Positions 51,091-59,165 are shown, counted from the first letter of the stretch. The stretch is 64,000 nucleotides of DNA from Xanthobacter dioxanivorans (GCF_016807805.1 NZ_CP063362.1:6180501-6244500); one strand, 5' to 3'. Made by a program: numbers and translations. The notes: a model not told the origin generated them from the letters alone.

Positions 51091-52302
51091 ATGAAGGTGC
51101 ATCCACCCATGCGGCGGTTCAGGATTGGTGAATGGGCCTTCGATGAAGGCGCGCCGGAGCTTCAATCCGCGCTCGAGCAGGCCTATGAACGCAAGCAGCG
51201 GCCGCTCTGCCTGTGCCGGGAGACGCCCACCGCGATGTATATCGCGCGGAGCGACGGACAGTTCCTGGTCAAGCGCATGCCGCTGACGGGCCGCGATCAC
51301 GACCCCTCCTGCCCGTCCTACGAACCGCCCTACGAGCTTTCGGGGCTCGGCCCCCTCATCGGCAATGCGATCCAGATCGACGAGGCGACCGGGACCGCCG
51401 TTCTCAAGCTCGATTTCTCGCTGACGAAGCGTGGCAGCCGGTCCGCGCCGGCATCCCCATCGGAGACATCCGACACGGTGCGGAACGAGGCCAGGAAGCT
51501 CTCGCTGCGCGCCGTTCTGCATTATCTCTGGGATGCCGCCGAACTGACGGAATGGACATCGCTATGGGCCGGCAAGCGCGGCTGGGGCAAGGTGCGCGCG
51601 AGCGTGATGAATGCCGCAAGAGAAATGTCCGTGCGCGGCGGTCCGCTCAGCGACATTCTGTTCGTGCCAGAGGTGTTCCACGCCGACGACAAGGCTGCGA
51701 TTGCGGCGCGGCGATCGCGGGCTCTATCCGGCGCCCAGGCGCCGGGCAACGGCCCGCAAAAGCTGATGATGCTGGTCGGCGAGGTGAAGGAATTCCCTGA
51801 GGCTCGCAACGGCCGAAAGGTTGTGATCAAGCACCTGCCGGATTTCCCTCTGATGCTGGAGGAGGCGGCCTGGCGCCGGTTGAACAAGCGCTACGACCCC
51901 GAACTGGAACTCTGGGACGCGAACGAGGAGACGCACGTCGTCGCGGTCGCGACATTCGGGATTTCAAGCGCCGGCGTTCCAGCCATCAATGAGATCGCCC
52001 TGATGGTGGTGACGGAGAACTGGATTCCCTTCGAGAGCGCCCACGAGCTGCAATTGCTCTCGCGCCTGGCAGGCCTACGGCGCAAGAGTGTCAAGGGATT
52101 GCGGTTCAACCTCAGCCGGGATCAGCCGATCGTTTGCGTGACGCTCCCTGAGGGGCGCCCGTCGCCTGTCGCGATGTACATCGTCCCTGCGGGCGCCGAC
52201 GAAGACTATGATCGCATGCTGGCGGAGATGATCGACGCTCGGCCCGAGATGACACCCTGGATCTGGCGCACGGCTGACGGCGACATGCCACCCATGCCCT
52301 GA
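51091..52302 (+). CDS. DUF1173 family protein
   Basis: 403 aa. FRIGEWAFDEGAPELQSALE, RPLCLCRETPTAMYIARSDG, LVKRMPLTGRDHDPSCPSYE and PPYELSGLGPLIGNAIQID are the conserved N-terminal signature of DUF1173; the C-terminal part (KLMMLVGEVKEFPEARNGRK) is also family-like. CLC and CPSYE with HDPSC suggest a metal-binding cysteine cluster near residues 38-70. DUF1173 proteins are common in conjugative elements; function unknown. An ATG at 51109 is an alternative start. Confidence 0.85.
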   Translation: MKVHPPMRRFRIGEWAFDEGAPELQSALEQAYERKQRPLCLCRETPTAMYIARSDGQFLVKRMPLTGRDHDPSCPSYEPPYELSGLGPLIGNAIQIDEATGTAVLKLDFSLTKRGSRSAPASPSETSDTVRNEARKLSLRAVLHYLWDAAELTEWTSLWAGKRGWGKVRASVMNAAREMSVRGGPLSDILFVPEVFHADDKAAIAARRSRALSGAQAPGNGPQKLMMLVGEVKEFPEARNGRKVVIKHLPDFPLMLEEAAWRRLNKRYDPELELWDANEETHVVAVATFGISSAGVPAINEIALMVVTENWIPFESAHELQLLSRLAGLRRKSVKGLRFNLSRDQPIVCVTLPEGRPSPVAMYIVPAGADEDYDRMLAEMIDARPEMTPWIWRTADGDMPPMP

Positions 52303-52390
52303 GGCGTTCATCACGGGAATGAATCGGTCCCGCGGGATCGATTCATGGAAGTCGTTGGACGTTCTTTCCGTGAGACGTGAGACTTGCTCC

Positions 52391-52654
52391 ATGGAAAGAA
52401 CGGCACCAGGCCCATTGCATCTCCGCCGCATCGATCCCGCACGGAACATGCGCCGGTTTTATACCCTCTCCCTCCAGCCGACCCTGTTCGGCGGGGCGAC
52501 GGTCATCCGCAATTGGGGCCGGATCGGCACGAACGGCCAGTCGATGATGGAGACCTTCGATCAGCCGGAACAGGCTGAAGGCGCGTTCTCGCGCCTCGCC
52601 CGGACGAAACGACGTCGCGGCTATGGCGACGCCGGCGTCAACGGAAACGGCTGA
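52391..52654 (+). CDS. WGR-domain protein
   Basis: 87 aa. A WGR domain covers most of it: NMRRFYTLSLQPTLFGGATV and IRNWGRIGTNGQSMMETFDQ, with the Trp-Gly-Arg triplet near residue 43. WGR domains bind nucleic acids (in PARPs, and as stand-alone small proteins on mobile elements). Its 3' end overlaps the convergent PemK-like gene by 17 bases. Role unknown. Confidence 0.88.
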   Translation: MERTAPGPLHLRRIDPARNMRRFYTLSLQPTLFGGATVIRNWGRIGTNGQSMMETFDQPEQAEGAFSRLARTKRRRGYGDAGVNGNG

Positions 52655-53049
52655 CCTCGGTGAAGGCTTGCCGGCGGGCGATGAACCGGCGCAGCAGCGG
52701 CAGGAAGAAGGCCTTGCTGAAGCGGCCGATGGGCGGCTTGGGTTCGAGATAGAAGGACCCGCCGACAAGATCGGTGTTGAATTCGTCGAGGATGAGCCAG
52801 AGGCGCAGATCGGCATCCAGCCCGGCACGGCGCCTTTCGATGGCCGGGATCTCGGCAAAGAACCGCGATGCTTCCGGCTCCTTGGTGGTGAACGGAAAGA
52901 AGAGCACTAGATCGCCGGCCGGCCGGCCGATACGCACGCCGACGGCGACGGGCCGATCCTTACGGCCCTCGGTCTCGCCGGCATGCACCTGCCGCGCCCA
53001 GAGATAGGGAGCGGATGACGGTCGCGGTCTGTATGTCGTCGAAGCTCAT
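52638..53049 (-). CDS. PemK/MazF-like toxin candidate, frameshifted near N-terminus
   Basis: From 52988 down to 52638 the frame is clean: HAGETEGRKDRPVAVGVRIG, DLVLFFPFTTKEPEASRFFA, WLILDEFNTDLVGGSFYLEP. The N-terminus is in another frame from the ATG at 53049 (MSFDDIQTATVIR), then YLWARQ is readable in the frame that joins HAGE. So one base is gained or two lost near 53008, in a C-rich stretch. The RKxRPxxVxV pattern, length and adjacent Phd antitoxin point to the PemK/MazF-like group; this is a family guess, not certain. GTG at 52988 could give a shortened protein. Confidence 0.55.
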
Positions 53050-53315
53050 GGCTTTCCGGCCTCATCCTCCCGCGCATAGGCGTCGACGGCATTCTTGAAC
53101 TCTGCGAGAAGGCTGTCGGGCATGGTCTGGATGGTCCCCGCCGAGCGTGCGTCCGACTGGCGCATCAGCCGCTCGTAGTCCTCGATGTTGAGGAGCACGA
53201 GGCGCGGCTTGTTGCGCTGGGTGATTGTCACCGGCCGGCGCAGCGCCTCGGCGATGATATCGCCGGACTTGCGGGAAAGCTCGCTCGTTGAATAGAACCC
53301 ACCTGAACGTGGCAT
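53046..53315 (-). CDS. Phd/YefM-family antitoxin
   Basis: 89 aa. FYSTSELSRKSGDIIAEALR then RPVTITQRNKPRLVLLNIED YER is the Phd/YefM DNA-binding fold; the acidic C-terminus (AEFKNAVDAYAREDEAGKP) would mask the toxin. ATG at 53315 with AGGAGG five bases upstream. It overlaps the toxin start by four bases (ATGA), the usual antitoxin-first order. Confidence 0.85.
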   Translation of the reverse strand: MPRSGGFYSTSELSRKSGDIIAEALRRPVTITQRNKPRLVLLNIEDYERLMRQSDARSAGTIQTMPDSLLAEFKNAVDAYAREDEAGKP

Positions 53316-53340
53316 GGCGACCTCCTGAGATTGCTGCCTT

Positions 53341-53375
53341 TGCTGATATATACAGCATTGACCGCATTTGTGCAA
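53341..53375 (-). promoter_or_regulatory. Promoter/operator of the phd-type pair
   Basis: Reading leftwards: -35 TTGCAC (53375-53370), 17-base spacer, -10 TATATA (53352-53347). The palindrome TGCTG-ATATATA-CAGCA (53341-53357) covers the -10. This is the expected position for Phd autorepression. Confidence 0.65.
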
Positions 53376-53446
53376 CGACGAGCCCTCCGAAGCGCCGTCG
53401 CCGACCAGGCGTGGCGCTCTGGACGGCGCGACATGGCGAAAGCTCC

Positions 53447-53611
53447 CTAGAAGGGAGGCTCGCCGCTGAGCAGGCCCTCCAGTTCGGCCCAGATGAGTTC
53501 GCGCTCCGCGAGAGCCATCTCCAGCTCGGCCTCGATCTCACGGCGCTCCACGGCGTCGACGGCGTTCCGCAGCTCGGCGCGCAGTTCCTCGATGTGCTGA
53601 TCGATCGACAT
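53447..53611 (-). CDS. 54-aa coiled-coil protein, copy 2 of a paralogous pair
   Basis: Charged helical protein that shares HIEELRAELRNAVDA, ERREIE and ELE in order with the product of 49247-49390, then diverges (ALAERELIWAELEGLLSGEP). Predicted coiled coil throughout. The start at 53611 is supported by the alignment with copy 1. No known family. Its upstream region is also shared with copy 1. Confidence 0.6.
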   Translation of the reverse strand: MSIDQHIEELRAELRNAVDAVERREIEAELEMALAERELIWAELEGLLSGEPPF

Positions 53612-53800
53612 TGGTCGTCTCGTTGATGTTGGTGAAAGACGACACCGGCGGTCATGGCGGGCCGGAGGGATCAAGGAGCGCGAAGCGACCGCCGGAGCCG
53701 GCGAGTGGGGGAGCCGAAATGCGCCAGCATTTTGGGGGAACCGCTCGTCCTTGAGGCCTTCGGGCCGCCATGGCATCCTGGGACGATCTGAGCAGCCATC
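53612..53800 (-). promoter_or_regulatory. Conserved leader of the small coiled-coil gene, copy 2
   Basis: Counterpart of 49391-49590. GTGAAAGACGAC then CGGCGGTCATGGCGGG just upstream of the start, and at 53766-53795 the block CGCCATGGCA-5-GGA-4-CTGAGCAG with identical spacing. The distance from block to start codon is 155 bases against 165 in copy 1. Confidence 0.45.
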
Positions 53801-53825
53801 CCCGCTCCCGGTTGTGCACCCGACA

Positions 53826-53858
53826 AGCCGGAAGCAGGTTCGATGCCTGCTTCCGGCT
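53826..53858. terminator. Perfect 13-bp hairpin, possible terminator or RNA structure
   Basis: AGCCGGAAGCAGG, 7-base loop TTCGATG, CCTGCTTCCGGCT. It follows (on the minus strand) the end of the 65-aa gene at 53878 and precedes the coiled-coil gene. There is no T-run on either side, so intrinsic termination is uncertain. The centre looks like a tRNA T-arm but no other tRNA arms are present. Confidence 0.45.
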
Positions 53859-53877
53859 GCGACACCGTGGGAGCCGG

Positions 53878-54075
53878 CTAGAGCACCTCGTCGACGATGC
53901 CGAGGGCATCCAGGCGAGCGTGATCCTTGATCGGAACCACTTCGTAGTCATCCGACATGAAGGTGTATTCGCCGCTCCAAACATCGCCGATCTCGGCCCA
54001 TGTTCCGTCAGGCCAGACCGCGATGTCGTCACTACGGTGGACCTTTGCGCCTGTTAGATTTGTGGTGATGGTCAT
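53878..54075 (-). CDS. Conserved small hypothetical protein (65 aa)
   Basis: Compact acidic protein: [20 protein letters not shown], then [20 protein letters not shown] and [20 protein letters not shown]. The alternating pattern suggests a small beta-rich fold. ATG with AGGAGG about seven bases upstream. It follows the DUF736 gene in the same direction past a terminator. Unrecognised, but the codon use and ribosome site look genuine. Confidence 0.6.
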   Translation of the reverse strand: MTITTNLTGAKVHRSDDIAVWPDGTWAEIGDVWSGEYTFMSDDYEVVPIKDHARLDALGIVDEVL

Positions 54076-54105
54076 GTGTGTCCTCCTGGCTGCGGCCGTT
54101 CGCTA

Positions 54106-54141
54106 CCAAAAAGGCTGAAGGCCCCGCCTTGCGGCGGGGCC
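54106..54141 (-). terminator. Intrinsic terminator after the DUF736 gene
   Basis: Perfect 9-bp stem GGCCCCGCC/GGCGGGGCC (54120-54141, TTGC loop) followed on the minus strand by TTCAGCCTTTTT. Located 15 bases past the DUF736 stop. Confidence 0.8.
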
Positions 54142-54155
54142 CTCTGGTCGGAGGC

Positions 54156-54470
54156 TCAGTCCCGGTTCGGCCGGGACCAGATCAGCTGGAGGCCTTCCTC
54201 GCCTTCCACCTCGATCAGGGTGGCGTAGATCGGGGCCGGGAACGAAGGGTCGTCGAGCTTGACGGAGAGGTAGTCGCGGTCCGTGTCCCGGGCAGTCTTC
54301 TGCCAGGCCGCGCCGAGCTCGACATTCGCGCCGGCGAAGATGCGGAAGTGGGGGCCCTTGTCGGACGGATTCTCGACGCGGACCAGCTTGGCCTTGATGT
54401 TGAGGGAGAGCGTCCGGATGGAGCCAACGAAGCCGTTGGTGGTGGTGGTGAAGGTGCCGATGGTCGCCAT
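54156..54470 (-). CDS. DUF736 family protein
   Basis: 104 aa. [20 protein letters not shown], then [20 protein letters not shown] and [20 protein letters not shown], and [20 protein letters not shown]: the whole DUF736 pattern. ATG with AAGGGA nine bases upstream. These proteins are near-universal companions of alphaproteobacterial conjugative elements; no biochemical role is established to my knowledge. Confidence 0.92.
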   Translation of the reverse strand: MATIGTFTTTTNGFVGSIRTLSLNIKAKLVRVENPSDKGPHFRIFAGANVELGAAWQKTARDTDRDYLSVKLDDPSFPAPIYATLIEVEGEEGLQLIWSRPNRD

Positions 54471-54556
54471 TGTCTCATTCCCTTGGTTTTCTCGGGCCGC
54501 GCCCACCGCGACCTCGATGGCGGTCGACAGACCGGAGGCGATCGACCCGCACCCCC

Positions 54557-54588
54557 GGGGTCCCCGTTGCGCGCGCGCAATGGGGTGG
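54557..54588. repeat. REP-like palindrome, copy A
   Basis: CCCCGTTGCGC, GC, GCGCAATGGGG (24 bases, 54562-54585) with GGGGT/GTGG edges. 11-bp arms with one G-T-type mismatch. Related copies at 54661-54692 and 56667-56697. Confidence 0.75.
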
Positions 54589-54660
54589 CTCGTTGGGCTG
54601 GAACGCAGTGGAGGGCGGCAGGGAGCGGCTTTCTTGTCGCGCGAGGAATGGCGGCGATCC

Positions 54661-54692
54661 GGGGTCCCCGTTGCGCTTGCGCAATGGGGTGG
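54661..54692. repeat. REP-like palindrome, copy B
   Basis: CCCCGTTGCGC, TT, GCGCAATGGGG (54666-54689), same edges as copy A, 104 bases from it. Both copies lie in the 477-base gap between the DUF736 gene and the IS21 element, in which I recognise no gene. Confidence 0.75.
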
Positions 54693-54995
54693 TCCCGGCA
54701 GGGGAAGAAAGCCGCTCCCGGCCGTTGCGGGGACAAGAGCGAGACGAGCGAAGCGAGATCGGCCTTCGGTCAGACCAGCTACATCGAGGACGCAGGTGGG
54801 TGTGCCCGTCGCGAAGACAACCGGAATGAAGGCACGCGTTTGCCTTGGCCGTTCAGCTCCAGCGACGGCCCGCGCCCGCTCACGACCTCGTCGACGACAA
54901 GGCCCCTCGCGCCAGCGCGATAAACCTCCCCACGATGTCAATCGGCGTGGAAACCTGACCCCCTATCGGCGCCGAATATTGACCCCGGCCTGGGG

Positions 54996-55050
54996 CATTG
55001 ACCCCACTGCCGCGGAGCGTTGGTGTGGCGCAGCGGCAGTGGGGTCAATG
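54996..55050. repeat. Perfect 18-bp inverted repeat inside the IS21 end
   Basis: CATTGACCCCACTGCCGC (54996-55013) and its exact complement (55033-55050) with a 19-base loop, between the left terminus and the istB stop. It includes the TGACCCC terminal-repeat core, so the end sequence is present in both orientations. It may act as a transcription barrier protecting istB or as extra transposase sites. Confidence 0.7.
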
Positions 55051-55060
55051 GTGGCGGAGG

Positions 55061-55792
55061 TCAGGCGCGGTTCTTGAAACGCCAGCTCTCGTTTCCGGTC
55101 TCGACGATGTCGCAGTGGTGGGTGAGACGATCGAGGAGCGCGGTGGTCATCTTGGGGTCGTTGAAGACGCTCGGCCACTCGCCGAAGGCGAGGTTCGTGG
55201 TGACGATGACCGAGGTCTGCTCGTAGAGCCTGCTGACGAGGTGGAACAGGAGCTGGCCGCCGGACTGGGCGAAGGGCAGGTAGCCGAGCTCGTCGAGGAC
55301 GATGAAGTCCTTGCGGGAGAGATAGTCGGCCATGCGGCCCTGGCGGCCGGATCGGGCCTCGGCCTCCAGCTTGTTGACGAGGTCGACGACGTTGAAGAAG
55401 CGGCCTCTGGCGCCGCCTCGGATGGCGGACCGCGCGATGGCGATGGCCAGGTGGGTCTTGCCGGTTCCGGTCCCGCCGATTGGCACGACGTTGCGCTGGT
55501 GGGCGAGGAAGTTGCCGCCGGCGAGGTCGCGCACCAGGGTCTCGTTGATGGGGGTGTCGTCGAACACGAAGTCGTCGATGTCCTTGGCGAGGGGCAGCTT
55601 GGCGATGGTGATCTGGTACTTGATGGAGCGGGCCTGCTTCTCGGATATCTCCGCCGACAAAAGGTCGCCGACGATGCGCTGCGGCTCATGCTGGCGTTTG
55701 ACGGCGGTGGCGATGATCTCGTCGTAGGCGGCCTTCATGCCATAGAGCTTGAGCTCGCCCATGGCCTCGAGGATCTGGGAACGCTCCATCAT
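55061..55792 (-). CDS. istB: IS21-family helper ATPase IstB
   Basis: 243-aa AAA+ helper of IS21 transposition. [21 protein letters not shown]-terminally, Walker [17 protein letters not shown] near residue 105, Walker [21 protein letters not shown], sensor [16 protein letters not shown], and [20 protein letters not shown] at the end. Complete. Start overlaps the istA stop by four bases. Confidence 0.93.
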   Translation of the reverse strand: MMERSQILEAMGELKLYGMKAAYDEIIATAVKRQHEPQRIVGDLLSAEISEKQARSIKYQITIAKLPLAKDIDDFVFDDTPINETLVRDLAGGNFLAHQRNVVPIGGTGTGKTHLAIAIARSAIRGGARGRFFNVVDLVNKLEAEARSGRQGRMADYLSRKDFIVLDELGYLPFAQSGGQLLFHLVSRLYEQTSVIVTTNLAFGEWPSVFNDPKMTTALLDRLTHHCDIVETGNESWRFKNRA

Positions 55793-57355
55793 GGGGATCT
55801 CCTCAGCAGGTCGTATCGTGAGCAGTCGGCGCTCGGGGCATGGCGTAGGCGCAAGGCATCGGGCGTGATGATGGTGATGGGGGCTGCAGGCTCACGGCGT
55901 CGGGCGAGAATGTTGAGGATCACGTCGGCTGAGTGGACGCCCTGGCCGAGAGCTTCGGCGCAGGCCGCATCGACCGCGGGCAAACCGTCGCTCAGCACGC
56001 TGGTGAGGATGTCCACCATCTGCCGGTCCCCATCGGTGGCACCGGTGAGCTTGCGCCGGACGCGATCGAGGCTGGTGGGCAGAACCCAGTCCTTGAACGG
56101 AGCCCCGTTCCTGAGGGCGCCGGGCTTGCGCGCCAGCACCGGCACATAGTGCCAGGGGTCGAAGATGGTCTGGTCCCGGCCGAAGCAGCGCGGGTGGGAC
56201 CCGACCTGCCGCCCATCCTGGCGCAGCTCGATCCGCTCCGCATAGGCCCGGACCTCGACCGGGCGTCCCACGGCGCTGGCGGAGACTGAATACCGGTTGT
56301 TATCGAAGCGGACCAGACAGGTCTTGGACACGGAGGCGGGCACGGAATGGAAGCCGTCGAACCGGCCGGCATAAGGCACCAGGGCTGGACGCTCCGCTTC
56401 GAAGGTCTGCCAGATGGTCTCCTCCCGCCGCTCGGGATGCGGGTGCCCCTTGGCGTAGGCGATGCACTGGTCCAGCAGCCAGGCGTTCAGCTCGTCATAG
56501 CTCTTCACCCGAAGCCGGGGGTGAAGAAGCGCTCCCGCACCAGGCCGACCTGGTTCTCCACCTGCCCCTTCTCCCAGCCTGAGGCCGGCGTGCAGGCCAC
56601 GGGATCGACGAGAAAGTGGCTGCACATCTGGAGGAAGCGGCGATTATAGGCCCGCTCCTTGCCCCCGGGTCCCCATCGCGCCAGCGCGATGGGGTTGGCC
56701 CACGAAGATCGCATCGACCGCGGTCTTCATGTTGTCGTAGATGCCGCGCGTGCAGCAGCCCTTGAAGAAGGCGAAGGCCCGCAGCCAAGTTTACGCAGGC
56801 TGCGCACGCGCGCCTGCGTGGGCGTCGAACACCATCTCCTGCGTCTCGCGCGGATAGGCCCGCACGAACAGCATCCGCGAATGGCACAGCCGCACATGGG
56901 CGACGCGCACCGACACCGTGGTGCCGTTGATCAGGACGATCTCGTGGCTCCAGTCGAACTGGTAGGCCTCGCCGGGCGCGAAGCTCAGGGGCACGTAGGC
57001 CGCAGCCGTCATCGTCGCCTGCGCCCGCCGCCAGCCCTTGGCATAGCGGCGCAGCGCATCGTAGCTGCCCTCATACCCCTGGCTGCGCAGTTCCTCGAGA
57101 TACGGACAGCGTCAGCCGCTCCCGCGCCGGCTTCCTCTCGTTGCCGGTGAGCAGCCCATCCAGGGCCTCCCGCCAGGGCCCGATCCGCGGCAGCGGCTGC
57201 ACCTCCCGCTCGTAGCTGAAGGCCGTCGCTCCGGTCCGCAGCACCTTGCGCACCGTGTTCCGCGAGACGTGCAGCTCCCGCACGATCTCCTTGATGGACT
57301 TGCCGCGCACGAAATGTTCGCGCCGGATCCGCGCAATCGTATCCACGCCCTTCAT
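55789..57355 (-). pseudogene. istA: IS21-family transposase IstA, disrupted at four points
   Basis: Pieces in order: MKGVDTIARIRREHFVRGKS and the HTH SIKEIVRELHVSRNTVRKVL; frameshift near 57105; SYDALRRYAKGWRRAQ and the DDE region SFAPGEAYQFDWSHEIVLIN; a stop and an inserted hairpin sequence near 56780-56820 (ACGCAGGC/GCCTGCGT); AFAFFKGCCTRGIYDNMKTA; an inserted REP-like palindrome at 56664-56700 between IFVG and KERAYNRRF; a one-base loss in a C run near 56524; then the C-terminal region VKSYDELNAWLLDQCIAYAK to 55789. Removing these lesions gives a normal IstA of about 500 aa. Non-functional as read. Confidence 0.85.
56667..56697. repeat. REP-like palindrome, copy C, inserted in istA
   Basis: CCCCATCGCGC, CA, GCGCGATGGGG (56671-56694): a perfect 11-bp pair. 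With its edges it accounts for about 37 extra bases in istA between the codons for IFVG and KERAYNRR, so this palindrome looks like an insertion rather than an ancestral intergenic repeat. Confidence 0.75.
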
Positions 57356-57714
57356 CCCCAGCCCGCCCGTCGCAACAAAACGACGGAGCATGAGCCAAGA
57401 GGGGGGTCAAAATTACACGCCGATCCCCCTCACAACGGGGTCAATCTTCCATGCCGAAACACACCCACGAGGCCAACCCGACATCCGTGCTTCCTCTCGC
57501 AACCGATATGGCAGGATAGGGTCCGGGAAGTTCGCGCCAGGAGGTCGCGCGGCGTCCCTATCAAGCACAACGTCCGACTCCTCGAGCGACCGTCGTCACA
57601 GCTCGAAGGTGGGGGCAGCAGGACCAGCGATCCGGCGCCGCCGGGCGGCGAGCCCCATCGAGGGCGACCACAAGTCGGGCCTTCAGCCTTTCACCCCGGA
57701 CGGCCGCGCCAGCG

Positions 57715-57908
57715 TCAGACACCACACATGCCCTCACATTCGTTGGGCCAAAGATCGAGCTGGCCGTGATCGGCTTCGATCGACAGATCGGCCTCGTCGA
57801 GCGGAACGGCGGAGCGATGGAGATAGACCTCCCCGCGAATCCCGCGCAGGCCGGTGCGGACATCAGCGCCAGGGTCGTGGATTGGACACCGGCCCCGAGG
57901 CTGAGCAC
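57715..57908 (-). pseudogene. PP-loop (PAPS reductase-like) ATPase remnant with internal deletion
   Basis: The N-terminal PP-loop sequence VLSLGAGVQSTTLALMS (57908 leftwards) is joined within about 10 codons to the characteristic C-terminus GIRGEVYLHRSAVPLDEADL...NECEGMCGV and stop, in a shifted frame. About 200 central residues are missing. Full-length versions (phosphoadenosine phosphosulfate reductase-like, of unknown role) occur on phages and conjugative elements. Non-functional. Confidence 0.75.
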
Positions 57909-57976
57909 GCGGAGCCGGATGGGGGATGGCGCATAGCCAGATTAGCCATCCCCTTCGACGGTTGGTGCGCGGAACA

Positions 57977-58900
57977 TCACGCCGCCTTCACCGTCTCGGC
58001 CTGTGGCTGCAGGCCGTGCAGATAGGCGACGGCACGCTGCGCATGGGCGGCGGCCGCGAAGATCGCCCGCTTGTCGTTGGAAAGGACGCTAAGCCAGCTT
58101 CCCAGATAGGCAGCGTGGTCGGGTCTGGGCTCCACCTCCGGGACGATGCCGAGATCGGCGCAGAGGAGCGCCGAGCCGATTTCCGCCACCAGTTCTTCGC
58201 GCGCCCTCTCGCTGCGATCCTTCGCGTAGCGGCTGAGATCGCGGCCGACGCGGCGCGGGTCCGCCGTCCAGTGCACCGATTCATGGCTGAGCACAGCGAC
58301 ATAGGAGGCCGCGTCGCGAAACGTCTCGAACGGCGGCATCTGGATGTGGTCGGTCGACGGCGAATAGAATGCCGCCGAGCCGCCGTGGCGGATCACGGCG
58401 CCGGTATGCGCAAAGAAGCGGTCGGCATGCTCGATCCGCGCCATTGGATCGAAAACGGGCGGCGGCGGGCAATAGAAATTCGCCGGCAGGCCCTCAATCT
58501 GGTCGACGTTGAAGACGCTGTAGATCTTCAGGAACGGGATGTCCCGCTCGACCTCGCTGCCGTGCGCGTCCGTTTCAGTCTTCGTGAAACGGCTGGCGTA
58601 GATGACAATCGAGCCCGATTCGCCCTTCCGAACATGGCCACCAAGCTCGTTCGCCTGCTTGAAGGTCATCCAGGTCGGCGAGGCGAAGCCCCGCGCCATG
58701 GCCTCCGACCACAGCAGCAGCACGTTCATGCCGGAATACGGCTCTCCGGTATGACGCAGCGGGCGGGTGATGCGGCCGGTCGCATTGCCCGAGCTCCATG
58801 GCTGGATCCACGGTCGCACGCCCTTCTCGAGATCGGCGACAATCCGCTCGGTAATCCTAGCGTAGACGTCGCCGCGCTCGCCAATCTCTTTCCTGCTCAT
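57977..58900 (-). CDS. ArdC-like antirestriction / ssDNA-binding zincin protein
   Basis: 307 aa. The N-terminal ArdC domain (DUF1738) has DVYARITERIVADLEKGVRP, WIQPWSSGNATGRITRPLRH and GEPYSGMNVLLLWSEAMARG; the C-terminal zincin-like domain has AVLSHESVHWT (HExxH) near residue 220 and EELVAEIGSALLCADLGI, whose Glu is the likely third ligand. ArdC proteins bind single-stranded DNA and protect incoming plasmid DNA from restriction. ATG with GGAGG nine bases upstream. Consistent with early expression after transfer. Confidence 0.92.
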   Translation of the reverse strand: MSRKEIGERGDVYARITERIVADLEKGVRPWIQPWSSGNATGRITRPLRHTGEPYSGMNVLLLWSEAMARGFASPTWMTFKQANELGGHVRKGESGSIVIYASRFTKTETDAHGSEVERDIPFLKIYSVFNVDQIEGLPANFYCPPPPVFDPMARIEHADRFFAHTGAVIRHGGSAAFYSPSTDHIQMPPFETFRDAASYVAVLSHESVHWTADPRRVGRDLSRYAKDRSERAREELVAEIGSALLCADLGIVPEVEPRPDHAAYLGSWLSVLSNDKRAIFAAAAHAQRAVAYLHGLQPQAETVKAA

Positions 58901-59165
58901 TTTCCTGAACCTCCGTTCGGGAGGCCGCGCCGATCGCGGCCCCGTCACGGGGTCCGGTTGCCGGGGGAACAGGCGAGACCGCGCACCCGGAGGCGCCCGA
59001 CCGCAGGGCGAGGCGCGACGGGCCGCAACAAAGTGGAGGACGGCGAAACCGTTGCGCTGTTCGCCCGCCCCCGGCAGGACCTCCTTTCGGGACGGGCGCG
59101 CACGGCGCGCTCTCCTCCCATTCCTCTTCCTTCCGCGATCGACTGAGGTTTGGTTGCGACATGCG

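Larger units (their letters stand above)
54948..57451 (-). mobile_element. IS21-family insertion sequence
   Basis: 2504 bp with TG...CA ends. The outer ends match (TGGAAACCTGACCCC at 54948; inverted TGGAAGATTGACCCC from 57451), and a further TGACCCC repeat follows at each end, the multiple terminal repeats typical of IS21. istA (broken) and istB (intact) read leftwards. No flanking direct repeat is obvious. Confidence 0.85.

Noticed and set aside
53826..53858. tRNA gene suggested by a T-arm-like stem-loop
   Set aside because: No acceptor, D or anticodon arms can be drawn around it and the stem is 13 bp, too long for a T arm.
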